Assembly: GCF_947501385.1 (NCBI RefSeq)
Contig: NZ_CANMVP010000020.1
Location: 31,894 to 95,893 of the forward strand
Direction: 5' to 3'
DNA length: 64,000 bases
Source of the DNA: an uncultured Polaribacter sp.
GTDB taxonomy: Bacteria; Bacteroidota; Bacteroidia; Flavobacteriales; Flavobacteriaceae
Shown here: positions 44,678 through 53,600 of the stretch, one piece after another
Position numbering within the stretch: position 1 is the stretch's first letter
How the letters are laid out: the number at the start of each line of letters is the position of its first letter
Notes under the pieces: generated by a model
Told to the model about the DNA's origin: nothing
The model's database searches: none
What the model saw: only the letters and a program-made list of their open reading frames with translations
Position numbers and translations under genes: made by a program

Positions 44678-45754
44678 TTATTGAACACTTATATTAGCTC
44701 CGTTATATAATTTTCCTTCAGAAGATATGATGTATGTTTCATCTGCAGATAATCCAGACAAAACCTCAACTTGATTTCCATAAGTTCTCCCTAAACGCAA
44801 CCATCGCAACAAAGCTGTATTACTTTCACTTGTGGTGTAAACACCCGACAATTGTCCGTTGGTTACTATCGCTTCTTTCGGAATTAACACCAATGTTGAT
44901 TTTACTTTTCTTTCCATAGGAAACTGAACCGTAGTAAACATACCAGATAAAATAGTTGCGTCGGTTTTTTCTAAATTTATTTTCACCAAATATTGTCCGC
45001 CAGTATTTTTAGCAGAAGTACTTACCTCGCTCACTTTTCCTACAATGTTTTTATTGATAGATTTCACTAAAACAGCTACTGTAGTTCCTTTTTTAATTTC
45101 TGAAATTTCAGTTTCTGGCACCATTGCCATTACTTCAAAATTTCTTGGATTTTCTAAACTAATTAAGGGCATTCCAGGATTTGCCATATCGCCAGTTTCT
45201 ATATTCTTACTTGTAATTACACCACTAAAAGGTGCGGTAATATTTGAGTATGCAAATTGTGCATTAATTTCATTTTGCATTTGATTTGCTGCTTCTAAAC
45301 GTGCTTCTGCCATTTCGTAATTTGCAGTCATATCATCCATTTCTCGTTGCGTAACACTTTTGCTTGCATATAGATTTTTATAACGCTTGTAATTTTTAGT
45401 TACATTGTTAAATGCTGTTTTAGCTTCTGTAATACCTGCATTCACTTGGGCCTTTTGGGCTTGTAAAGCGGTATTATTTATAGAGACTAATAATTGACCT
45501 TTACGCACTTTATCGCCAACATTTACATGCACTTTTTTTACATATCCCATCATTCTAGTACTTAAATCTGCACTATTTGTTGCTTGAATTTTGCCGCTTA
45601 CAGATAAAAACTGACGGTCATTATTTGTTGCAACCTTATTAACTTTTACTTTAATTGCTGATGTATTATCTGCCGCTACTTTCTTGTCTTCGCTATCACA
45701 ACTCCCTACTAATAATGCTACAGAAAGTGTTATGATTGTATGTATCTTTTTCAT
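44678..45754 (-). CDS. Efflux RND periplasmic adaptor (membrane fusion) lipoprotein
   Basis: A 358-residue HlyD/AcrA-type adaptor linking pump and outer-membrane channel. The signal ends in VALLVGSCDSE, a lipobox with Cys19. The barrel-sandwich halves are MGYVKKVHVNVGDKVRKGQLL and FSGVITSKNIETGDMANPG, on either side of a coiled-coil hairpin (about residues 85-155, QAQKAQVNAGITEAKTAF). The C-terminal membrane-proximal domain ends EGKLYNGANISVQ. It lies between tolC and the RND gene, separated by palindromic repeats rather than overlaps. Confidence 0.93.
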   Translation of the reverse strand: MKKIHTIITLSVALLVGSCDSEDKKVAADNTSAIKVKVNKVATNNDRQFLSVSGKIQATNSADLSTRMMGYVKKVHVNVGDKVRKGQLLVSINNTALQAQKAQVNAGITEAKTAFNNVTKNYKRYKNLYASKSVTQREMDDMTANYEMAEARLEAANQMQNEINAQFAYSNITAPFSGVITSKNIETGDMANPGMPLISLENPRNFEVMAMVPETEISEIKKGTTVAVLVKSINKNIVGKVSEVSTSAKNTGGQYLVKINLEKTDATILSGMFTTVQFPMERKVKSTLVLIPKEAIVTNGQLSGVYTTSESNTALLRWLRLGRTYGNQVEVLSGLSADETYIISSEGKLYNGANISVQ

Positions 45755-45784
45755 TTTAAATTTGTTTATTTTTCCTATCCTTAC

Positions 45785-45803
45785 CCCTTTCCAAAGGAAA
45801 GGG
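45785..45803. repeat. Palindromic repeat CCCTTTCC-AAA-GGAAAGGG, copy 2
   Basis: Same 19-bp palindrome as at 44582-44600, here upstream of the adaptor gene. A further palindrome, GTGTTA-CT-TAACAC, follows at 45811-45824. Confidence 0.75.
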
Positions 45804-45861
45804 AACCGTTGTGTTACTTAACACATACTTTTAGAGATGTGCTTTTTATTTTTTTCTAATA

Positions 45862-45888
45862 CCTACAAAGTTTTAAAAACCTTGTAGA
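45862..45888 (-). terminator. Hairpin between tolC and adaptor gene
   Basis: On the minus strand CTACAAGGTTTT pairs with AAAACTTTGTAGG and is followed by an A/T-rich run ending AAAAAAATAAAAAG. It may attenuate transcription inside the operon. The motif resembles the hairpin at 41229-41259. Confidence 0.4.
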
Positions 45889-45936
45889 ATAATTATGTTA
45901 ATGTATCCGCAATCTTGCTAATTCCGTCTTCGGGGG

Positions 45937-47238
45937 TTAGGGGGCTAAAAATTCTAAATAAGCTTGTGTATAATTATATTCAAATATGGTTTGATAATAT
46001 TCTAATTGCTTCTGTGCATATTGCGTTTCTGCCAACAACAAATCTGATGTTTTTTCTAAACCTTCTTTAAATCTATTTTTTCGAATTCTCAAAGATTCTT
46101 TCGATTGTTGCACTGCTAAATTGGTTAGGTTTAATCTATTTTTTGCATCTAATAATTGACGTTTTACTTTATGCAACTCTAAATTGCTTTTGGCGATATA
46201 TTGACTGTATTCTAACTTAGATTTCTCGAATGCTGCTTTGCTTTTTTGAGCTTTTCCAAAGCGTTTAGACCCTTCAAAAAGATTCCAACTTAATTTTGCT
46301 CCAATTAAATAACCATTTGCATCCCCCTGAAATAGTTTGTTGTCATACATTTCATAACTTCCAAAAGCATTTAAGCGTGGTAGAAAAGCCATTTTATCAG
46401 CTTTATTCATTGCTTTATAAGCATTTGTTGCTAACTGCATTGCTTTGATATCTGCTCTGTTTTTAGAAATGGTTTTGTTATCGGTATTAAAATAAGCAAC
46501 CGTTAAACTATCTGTTGGTTTGTACGTCACATAGTTTTTATCATTCATTAAAAACGATAGATAGTTGGATGCATTTTGCACATTGCTTTTTGCCGTTTGT
46601 AATTGGTTTTGAACCTCTGTAACACGTACCTCAACATTTAAAACATCTGTACGTTGTAAAATTCCTTGGTTAAAACTATTATCTGCCATTTTTTTGTTTT
46701 CATTTGCAGCTGTTAAAGCTTTTTCTAAAACAGCAACACCTTTGTAAGCCAATTGCAATTGCATGTATGATTTTTCAACTTCAAAAGACAAATAATCTAT
46801 CGTTCTTTCTGTCTGCAGAGACATCGCATTCATTTTAGATTTTGCGGCTTTGCGTTGATAAAAGCCATCTAAATTGATGAGTGTTTGTTGAATTTCTATC
46901 TTCGTTGCAAAGTTTTGAGTTTGTGAAGGATTATTTAATAAAGCAGGATCAAAATCATTCTGAGTTAAAATTCCTTGATTTAGTTTAGCACCAAAAGCCA
47001 TCAAAGGGTTGGTTGTAGAAATTCCTGTATGACTTGCCGTAATGTTAGGTAAGTAAACAGCATTGGTTTGTTTGTAATCTGCTTTGGCTTTATAAAACTC
47101 TTCAATAGAAATTTTAATAGTAGCATTGTACTCAGAAACTTTAGACAACACTTCTATTTTTTTAATAGGAATTGTTTCTTGCGCGTGCAAAGACAGAGAA
47201 ATTAAAAAAATAAACAGTAACAAATTTATTTTATTCAT
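45937..47238 (-). CDS. TolC family outer-membrane efflux protein
   Basis: A 433-residue trimeric outer-membrane channel subunit (PF02321 twice). The signal peptide (LLLFIFLISLSLHAQ) precedes long amphipathic helices (VSEYNATIKISIEEFYKAKA, LNVEVRVTEVQNQLQTA) and the repeat-start phrase IGAKLSWNLFEGSKRFGKAQ. It is the first gene of the efflux operon. A -7 box and a GTAAC-N4-GTTAC palindrome lie upstream. The last codons run into CCCCCTAACCCCCG, repeat-like sequence, so the C-terminus may have been shaped by a repeat insertion. Confidence 0.93.
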   Translation of the reverse strand: MNKINLLLFIFLISLSLHAQETIPIKKIEVLSKVSEYNATIKISIEEFYKAKADYKQTNAVYLPNITASHTGISTTNPLMAFGAKLNQGILTQNDFDPALLNNPSQTQNFATKIEIQQTLINLDGFYQRKAAKSKMNAMSLQTERTIDYLSFEVEKSYMQLQLAYKGVAVLEKALTAANENKKMADNSFNQGILQRTDVLNVEVRVTEVQNQLQTAKSNVQNASNYLSFLMNDKNYVTYKPTDSLTVAYFNTDNKTISKNRADIKAMQLATNAYKAMNKADKMAFLPRLNAFGSYEMYDNKLFQGDANGYLIGAKLSWNLFEGSKRFGKAQKSKAAFEKSKLEYSQYIAKSNLELHKVKRQLLDAKNRLNLTNLAVQQSKESLRIRKNRFKEGLEKTSDLLLAETQYAQKQLEYYQTIFEYNYTQAYLEFLAP

Positions 47239-47256
47239 GTGATTCTATTTATACTG

Positions 47257-47300
47257 CAAAAATAGAATGACTTAAGATCTCTATTTGTAACCTATGTTAC
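47257..47300 (-). promoter_or_regulatory. Activator-type promoter of the tolC operon with GTAAC-N4-GTTAC operator
   Basis: The -7 box TATTTTTG (47257-47264, minus strand) lies 19 bp before the tolC ATG. A perfect palindrome GTAAC-CTAT-GTTAC sits at 47287-47300, 22 bp upstream of the -7 box, which centres it about -42 from the probable start. No TTG -33 box is present. This is the geometry of class II Crp/Fnr activation and is identical to the thioredoxin promoter at 48307-48350. Confidence 0.65.
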
Positions 47301-47334
47301 TTATAGAAAAGTATTTCAAATAAATTGAGGTAAT

Positions 47335-47916
47335 TTAAGCTTTTAAAAGACTTATAAACAGTTCTTTTCCCTGTCTATTTTGATAAGAATTGTAACAAGG
47401 TTCCAATTTTAGCATTTTAAAGTAAGGCTCAAAATAGGCTTTGTATTCTTTTTTATTGCCACCAAAAGGTGGATGATTATCATTTAAAACGGCATCAAAA
47501 AGAAGTCCTACTAATTTTCCACTTTTATTTAAAATAGCATACATTTTGGCTGCATAATCTGGTCTTAAAGAGGGGGCTATGGCACAGAAAAAAGTTTGTT
47601 CTATGACCAAATCAAAAGTTGTTTTTAGTTCAAAAAAATCAGCCTGTATTAACTGTGAATCTGGAAGGTTTGGAACTCTCTTTTTAATATTATTTAAAGC
47701 TATTTTTGATAGATCTACTACATAAACATTTTCGAATCCGTTATTAAAAAGATATTCTGCTTCGTAAGAATTTCCTCCTCCAGGAATTAGTATTTTCAAA
47801 CTTTTATTTTCAAGTTGATCAAAATAGGCTTTTAGCGGTGGTGAAACTTCCCCTAAATCCCAACCTGTTTTATTTGCTTTGTACTTATCATTCCAAAACG
47901 TTTCTGATAACTTCAT
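47335..47916 (-). CDS. TPMT-family SAM-dependent methyltransferase
   Basis: A 193-residue class I methyltransferase of the thiopurine/thiol S-methyltransferase family (PF05724). The family N-terminus FWNDKYKANKTGWDLGEVSP is clear, followed by the SAM site ILIPGGGNSYEAEYLFNNGF and VYVVDLSKIAL. QADFFEL and EQTFFCAIAPSLRPDYA are the family's characteristic middle blocks, the latter covering substrate. Members methylate thiols or selenium/tellurium species. It follows the thioredoxin gene by 71 bp with a hairpin between. A role in reactive-thiol detoxification with its neighbours is inference. Confidence 0.85.
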   Translation of the reverse strand: MKLSETFWNDKYKANKTGWDLGEVSPPLKAYFDQLENKSLKILIPGGGNSYEAEYLFNNGFENVYVVDLSKIALNNIKKRVPNLPDSQLIQADFFELKTTFDLVIEQTFFCAIAPSLRPDYAAKMYAILNKSGKLVGLLFDAVLNDNHPPFGGNKKEYKAYFEPYFKMLKLEPCYNSYQNRQGKELFISLLKA

Positions 47917-47941
47917 TTTAATAAAATAAAAATTTATACAT

Positions 47942-47968
47942 AAAAAAACACCTGAAAAAACAGGTGCT
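47942..47968 (-). terminator. Terminator after thioredoxin
   Basis: On the minus strand CACCTG-TTTTTT-CAGGTG is followed by TTTTTTTA. It lies between thioredoxin and the methyltransferase, so the latter is reached only by readthrough or by its own promoter. Confidence 0.75.
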
Positions 47969-47987
47969 TGAGTAGAATTTGTGATTG

Positions 47988-48281
47988 CTAGCTAAAACTT
48001 GTTAAAATAGAAACCAACTCTTTTTTTTGCACCACTCCAGATTGTCTCCAAACTTGTTTTCCTGCTTTGTATATAACAAATGTTGGTACGCCTTTTACTT
48101 GGTATTTTGCTGCCAAAGATTGATTTTTATCTACATCTATTTTTATAATAGACACCTTATCTTGAAGTTCTTTTTTTACTTCTTTTAAAATCGGAACCAT
48201 CATTTTACATGGACCACACCACTCTGCAAAAAAATCTACTAAAACGGGTTTTTCTTGATTTATAATTTCTGTGAAATTCAT
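47988..48281 (-). CDS. Thioredoxin
   Basis: A 97-residue cytoplasmic disulfide reductase. The active site AEWCGPCK places Cys22 and Cys25; the cis-proline loop is VKGVPTFVIYKAG and the N-terminal KPVLVDFFAE strand is typical. It is near the shortest length for thioredoxins. It lies downstream of the Crp/Fnr gene, with its own -7 box and palindromic operator between, and upstream of the TPMT-like gene. It is likely a specialised thioredoxin of this regulon rather than the housekeeping TrxA. Confidence 0.93.
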   Translation of the reverse strand: MNFTEIINQEKPVLVDFFAEWCGPCKMMVPILKEVKKELQDKVSIIKIDVDKNQSLAAKYQVKGVPTFVIYKAGKQVWRQSGVVQKKELVSILTSFS

Positions 48282-48306
48282 CTTTTATTTTTTAAAAACA
48301 ATATAT

Positions 48307-48350
48307 CAAATTTAATACCAAAGCAAAAAAAGAACGGTAACAAAAGTTAC
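48307..48350 (-). promoter_or_regulatory. Activator-type promoter of thioredoxin with GTAAC-N4-GTTAC operator
   Basis: The -7 box TAAATTTG (48307-48314, minus strand) lies 25 bp before the thioredoxin ATG. The perfect palindrome GTAAC-AAAA-GTTAC sits at 48337-48350, 22 bp upstream of the -7 box and overlapping the last codons of the Crp/Fnr gene. The arms and spacing are the same as at the tolC operon. Confidence 0.65.
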
Positions 48351-48985
48351 AGTTCTAAAACTTTAATGCTGTTTCTAAAAAGTTGAATTTTGTTTTCGTT
48401 TTCTAATTTTTTTAACAATCTCGATACCACTACTCTAGAAGTATGCAAATCTTCTGAAATTTCTTTATGCGTTACTGAAAGAGTATCATTGTGTGTGACC
48501 ATTGCTTTGTCTTTTAAATATTTAAAGATACGCTTGTCCATTTTTAAAAAAGCAATAGTATCTACCGCCTCTAAAAGTTCATTGACTCTATTGTGGTAAC
48601 TTTGTAAAATAAACGATTGCCAAGATTTATAATTACTTAACCAACTGGTCATTTTTTCTTTAGGTACCATTAACAATGCTACTTCTGTTTCTGCAACAGC
48701 TCTAATTTTGCTTTTAGTTTGCCCCATACAACACGATAAAGTCATCGCACAAGTATCTCCTTTTTCTAGATAATACAGTACCAATTCTTCTCCGTTTTCA
48801 TCTTCTCTTAAAATTTTAATAGCGCCATTTAAAAGTAGCGGCATAGAAGTAATAAAATCACCTATTTCTATGATGGTACTATTGATGGAAAAGTTTTTTT
48901 GGACACCTACTTTTTTAATTTCGTCTAGTAGATTTTCTTCAAATACATACCCAAAATTTAAGTCTAGTTCATTCTTCATTATCAA
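48347..48985 (-). CDS. Crp/Fnr family regulator with C-x5-CC cluster
   Basis: A 212-residue transcription regulator: cyclic-nucleotide-binding-type sensor domain (about 15-115), dimer helix (SWQSFILQSYHNRVNELLEA) and C-terminal winged helix (LSVTHKEISEDLHTSRVVVS, then RLLKKLE). In the sensor domain GDTCAMTLSCCMGQTKSKIR holds Cys79, Cys85 and Cys86, which could sense thiols, persulfide, metal or redox state. It lacks the N-terminal Cys cluster of oxygen-sensing Fnr. It is adjacent to thioredoxin and close to two GTAAC-N4-GTTAC sites, so it is the best candidate to bind them. The ATG two codons in (48979) may be the real start. Ligand unknown. Confidence 0.88.
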   Translation of the reverse strand: MIMKNELDLNFGYVFEENLLDEIKKVGVQKNFSINSTIIEIGDFITSMPLLLNGAIKILREDENGEELVLYYLEKGDTCAMTLSCCMGQTKSKIRAVAETEVALLMVPKEKMTSWLSNYKSWQSFILQSYHNRVNELLEAVDTIAFLKMDKRIFKYLKDKAMVTHNDTLSVTHKEISEDLHTSRVVVSRLLKKLENENKIQLFRNSIKVLEL

Positions 48986-49000
48986 CGCTATTTATCATAC

Positions 49001-49008
49001 AAATTTAA
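49001..49008 (-). promoter_or_regulatory. -7 box of the Crp/Fnr gene
   Basis: The minus strand reads TAAATTTG, a TAnnTTTG match about 16 bp before the Crp/Fnr ATG. A TTG lies 15 bp upstream, slightly closer than usual. Confidence 0.45.
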
Positions 49009-49044
49009 GAAATATAAAAGAACAAATTCGTTGTGTATACAATC

Positions 49045-49070
49045 AAAAAACCCGAGTAAAAACTCGGGCT
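49045..49070 (-). terminator. Terminator of the 43-residue membrane peptide gene
   Basis: On the minus strand CCCGAG-TTTTTA-CTCGGG is followed by TTTTTT. It lies about 25 bp after the small gene and before the Crp/Fnr promoter. Confidence 0.8.
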
Positions 49071-49091
49071 TCTTCATTTTACTAACTATTA

Positions 49092-49223
49092 CTATTCTTT
49101 TGGCTTGTCACTATTCATTAATAATAAAACAGTAACAACCAAACCAATTATAACTATTAAAAAAACACCTATCATTATGGTGCCGTTTGTCCAAGAAACT
49201 ATGGGTACATTTAAAAATCTCAT
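49092..49223 (-). CDS. 43-residue single-helix membrane peptide
   Basis: A short open frame of 43 codons starting MRFLNVPIVSWTNGT. One strong membrane helix follows (IMIGVFLIVIIGLVVTVLLL) and a charged end NSDKPKE, so an N-out or N-in bitopic peptide. It is flanked by an upstream gap and a good terminator that would end its transcript, which supports it as a real gene. It lies between the Crp/Fnr gene and the second efflux operon. I do not recognise the family. The function is unknown. Confidence 0.6.
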   Translation of the reverse strand: MRFLNVPIVSWTNGTIMIGVFLIVIIGLVVTVLLLMNSDKPKE

Positions 49224-49290
49224 CTACTTTTTTAATTTCAGCATAAAATTAAAGCTTGCTGTTTTTTTAAAATATGATAAAAATCAGGTT

Positions 49291-50643
49291 TTAGAAGTTT
49301 ACGTTTAAAATGTCTCCACTTAATTGCAACAATTGCAGTTCAATTAATTTTGCATCGAACTTTGCATTGTTAAATGCCGTTTTAGAATTGATTAAATTAA
49401 TCTGAGCTTGTCTAAATTCGATCGAAGTAACCTGCCCTAGCTTGTAACGTTCTTGGGTTCTATCGAAATTATTTTGAGTGGTTTGCACATTTTTTTCTTG
49501 TGCCTTTAAGATGAATAATTGGTTCTTATAATTTTCCCACGTATTTTTTAGATTGTTATGTATGGTTACTTTCTGCTGTTCTAATAAAATTTGATCATTT
49601 TCTAGGGCAATTTTCGCATTTGCAACTCTGGTTTTTGTGGCGCCACCATCAAAGATATTCCAAGTAAAATTTAAACCTGCATTAAAACCATCAGAAGTAA
49701 TTAATCTTGCACCAAAAGGATTTATTAAGTTTTCATTTTCTGTTCTATTGAATCCATAAGAAGCATTAAAATTTAAAGAAGGTAAATAGTTTGCCTCATT
49801 TATTTTAATATTGAACTCACTAATGGCAATGTTTTTCTCGTTTTGTTTTAAAACACTATTATTTAGTAGTGTTTTCTGTTGAAGATCTTCAAAATTCATC
49901 ATTTTATTAAAGTCGACAGCTGTTTCAACTTGATAATTTACTTCTTTTTCAACTCCAAGAATTACATTCAGACCCCGTTTTGCATTCGATAATTGTTGTT
50001 TTGAATTTATCACTGAAATACTATCATTATTGATGTCTACTTCTGCATTTAATAATTCTAACCTAGTAGATTGGCCATATTCGTATTGATATTTTGCGCG
50101 CTCTAATCTTCTTTTAGAAATCATTAAAGCTTCTTCTAAGTTTGATGTATTTTCCGACAAACGTGCAATTTGAAAATAGACAGTGAACAACTGTAAATAC
50201 GTATTTTCTATGGTTTCTTTTGCTTGTAACTCTGTTAAATTATAGGTTTCTTTTAATTGCTGATAATTGTATTTTCTTCCCAATCCATCAAAAATGGTAT
50301 AGTTTAGACCTAGAGAAGAACTATATGTTTTTGTAATGATTCCATCGCCTCCAATTTCATTGTCTTCATTGGTATCTCTATCTTTAAATACCAACTCTTG
50401 ATTGTTATTTCTATAATCGATCCCAGAAGTTACAGCAGCTGTAGGTAAATAACCACTATTATAAATACTCGAATTGTTTTTAGCAACTTCTAAGTTATTG
50501 TTTGCAATTTTAATTCCGAAATTGTTTTCTAGCGTGATTGCCAGAGCTTCTTTTTTAGTTAAAACTTCCTGCGTAAATCCTTTAAAAGAAAAGAACATTA
50601 CAAGGATTATAATGCTGATTTTATTAAATTTCATCTTCATCAT
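49291..50643 (-). CDS. TolC family outer-membrane efflux protein (second system)
   Basis: A 450-residue outer-membrane channel subunit. The signal peptide (ISIIILVMFFSFKGFTQ) leads to two OEP repeats: SSLGLNYTIFDGLGRKYNY and LNFTWNIFDGGATKTRV mark the two barrel strands. Long helices such as YEYGQSTRLELLNAEVDIN lie between. It ends LLQLSGDILNVNF. It overlaps the RND pump gene by 20 bp; the ATG at 50634 (MKFNKISI) gives a shorter overlap and is an alternative start. The operon order is adaptor-RND-tolC. Confidence 0.93.
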   Translation of the reverse strand: MMKMKFNKISIIILVMFFSFKGFTQEVLTKKEALAITLENNFGIKIANNNLEVAKNNSSIYNSGYLPTAAVTSGIDYRNNNQELVFKDRDTNEDNEIGGDGIITKTYSSSLGLNYTIFDGLGRKYNYQQLKETYNLTELQAKETIENTYLQLFTVYFQIARLSENTSNLEEALMISKRRLERAKYQYEYGQSTRLELLNAEVDINNDSISVINSKQQLSNAKRGLNVILGVEKEVNYQVETAVDFNKMMNFEDLQQKTLLNNSVLKQNEKNIAISEFNIKINEANYLPSLNFNASYGFNRTENENLINPFGARLITSDGFNAGLNFTWNIFDGGATKTRVANAKIALENDQILLEQQKVTIHNNLKNTWENYKNQLFILKAQEKNVQTTQNNFDRTQERYKLGQVTSIEFRQAQINLINSKTAFNNAKFDAKLIELQLLQLSGDILNVNF

Positions 50644-53600
50644 ATTTAGATTCGATAATGGCTCTTTCTACTTCTTCTTTCGTAATTTTTTTGTCTGTTC
50701 TTAACCATTTTATTTGCACTTTTATCGTATTAGAAACTGCCAACATCAATGGCAACATCACCAACGTTAAAATGGTGGCAATTGCAATACCATAGGCAAT
50801 AGAAATTGCCATCGGAATTAAGAATTGTGCTTGTCTACTTCTTTCGAAAATTAACGGTGCTAAACCTGCAATTGTAGTCAAAGAGGTTAAGAAAATGGCT
50901 CTAAAACGAGATTGACCTGCTTTTATTAATGCTTCGTCATATTTTAAACCTTCTTTTAAATAACTGTTGAATTTCCCAATTAAAACCAAACCGTCATTGA
51001 CCATAATTCCTATCAAAGCAATGATTCCTAAAAAGGATAAAATTCCGATGGAAAAATTATGAATATAATGTCCCCAAATAACGCCAATCATACTAAATGG
51101 AATCATAATAATTAGCAAAATTGGCTGGCTGTAAGAACGAAATGTAAATGCGATTACAATATAGATCAACAATAAAATAATAGGCCCTACAAGCTGTACA
51201 GAATCTGTGGTTTTTTTCGCTTCTCTATTTTGCCCTTCGTACATAGGTGAAACTGTTGGGTATTTAGACAAAATTTCTGGCATAATAACCGTCTTAATAT
51301 TATCTAAAATATCGGTTTCACTGGTTTCTAAATCTTTTAAATCTGCTGTTATTTGAATTTCGCGTTTCCCTTCTAAATGATTGATCGCAATATCTCCTCT
51401 TTCGATGGTATACATTGCAATTTCAGAAAACGGAACTCTGGTTCCCGTGGGCGTTATGATACGCATATCATCTAAATTCTTAATAGAAGACCTGTCTTTT
51501 TTATCGAAACGAACCCATACTTTTATTTCGTCTTGACCTCTCTGAAAACGCTGTGCTTGAAAACCAAAAAAACCAAAACGCACTTGACTCATTATAGATT
51601 GCAGGTTTAACCCTAATAAATAAGCATTGTCTTTTAATTTAATACGTACTTCTTTAATACCCGCAGGATCGTTGTCTGTTACGTCTTTTAATAACGGATT
51701 GTTTTCTAATTCTTGCTTTAGTTCTGCCTTTACAGCTTTTAATTCTGTAATATTGTTTCCTAACAAAGAAACAGCAACCGGGCTTCCGCCAAAATTACCT
51801 CCTGAACCAAACACCAAACTCTCTACACCATATACTTTTCCTACTAATTTCTGAATGGCATTTGTAATTTCTGGGGAAGAAAAATCGCGAGATTCACCTG
51901 GTAAAAGATTCACATTTAAAGTCGCATTTGCGCTTCCTGGACCTACTCTTTTAATTACATTTTCTACAACATCTTCGTCACCGGTTTGTTTTGCTGAATA
52001 TTCTTTGTTTATCAACCACACTTTTTCTTCAATAAAAGAGATTACAGAATCTGTAATTTTCTCATTGGTTCCTTGTGGCATGTTTAGTGAAATTTGAATT
52101 CTATCACTCGCTACTCTTGGAAAAAATGAACTCTTAATAATACCACCTTCTAGTGCAGAAAAACTAATTAATAATGTGGCTATAAAAAGACAGAAGATAA
52201 AAATCTTATTATTTAAAGAGAATTTTAAAAATGGTACATAATAGGTGTCTCTAAAATTACTTAATAATGTATCTGCGCGTTTGTTTACTTTGTTAAAAAA
52301 AGCATCTAGTTTATTCGTTTTTTTGTCTTCGCCGTTTTCTAATTTTTTTCTATCTAATGCCTTCGAATGTGCAATATGTGCAGGCAAAATAATGAGTGCT
52401 TCAATTAAAGAAACGGACAAGGTTAACAATACAATTGTAGAGACTTCACCAAAGAAACTCCCAATTCTACCATCTACAAAAAAGAAGGTTGAAAAGGCAA
52501 TAATTGTGGTTAAAATAGCAGATACAATTGGTGGAATTACTTCCATTGTTCCATCTATAGCAGCGCGGATTTTAGATTTTCCTAAGTCGTAATAATGGTG
52601 GTATATATTTTCTCCAATGACAATACCATCATCCACCAAAATACCGATAACGATAATCATTCCAAAAAGTGACAATACATTGATGGTAACACCAAACTGA
52701 GCTGCAAAAATAAACATTCCTAAAAAGGCAACTGGCAAACCAAATGCTACCCAAATTGCCAAACGTACGTTTAAGAAAAGTGCTAAAAAGAAAAGCACCA
52801 AAAGTATGCCTACAACGCCGTTTTCTATTAATAGTTTGGTTCTTCCGTTTAAGGTGATACTTCGATCGCTGGTAACACTTAACTGAACATTTTGTTGCTG
52901 CTGGTTGTATTTATCGATGTATTCTTTAATTCTATCTGCAGACGAAATTAAGTCTTCATTATTCGTGTTGCTTACCGTAATATCTATGGCTAAATTGCCA
53001 TTATAATACAATCTATCTGGGGTTTCTGACCAAGTATCTCTTAAAGTTGCAATATCTTTTAAACGAATAATGTTTCCGTTTGCTTCTGTTCTAACAATTA
53101 AATTCTGAAGTTCAATACCGTAATAAGAACGATTGCTTGCACGAATTAAATAATCTTCATCTGCTGTTTTAATATTACCACCCGTAATTAAGATATTAGA
53201 ATTCCGCACTGCATTGGCAACTTCTGTAAAAGATAAATTATAGGCTCTTAAATCATTTTCGCGAACTGCAATTTCAATCTCCTCTTCAGGAAAACCAGAA
53301 ATTTCAACTTGAGAAATCCCTTCAATTCCACGAATGTCGTTTTCTACATTTCTTGCATATTGTTTTAATGCTTTTAAAGAAACATTTTCTCCACTTATCG
53401 TAAAACTAATAGTGGGTCTAATACTTTCTACTTTTGCAATTACAGGAGGTTCCATTCCTGAAGGAAAAGACGGAACTCTATCTACTGCATTTTTTACATC
53501 CGATAAAACAATATCTATATTTTTTCCTTTTTCTACTTCTACATTTACGCTTGCAGAATTTTCGCTCGAAACTGAGGTCACTCTTTCTACACCAACAATT

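Noticed and set aside
45811..45824. Palindrome GTGTTA-CT-TAACAC as a third operator of the trx/tolC regulon
   Set aside because: Arms and spacing differ from GTAAC-N4-GTTAC and no -7 box lies at the right distance.
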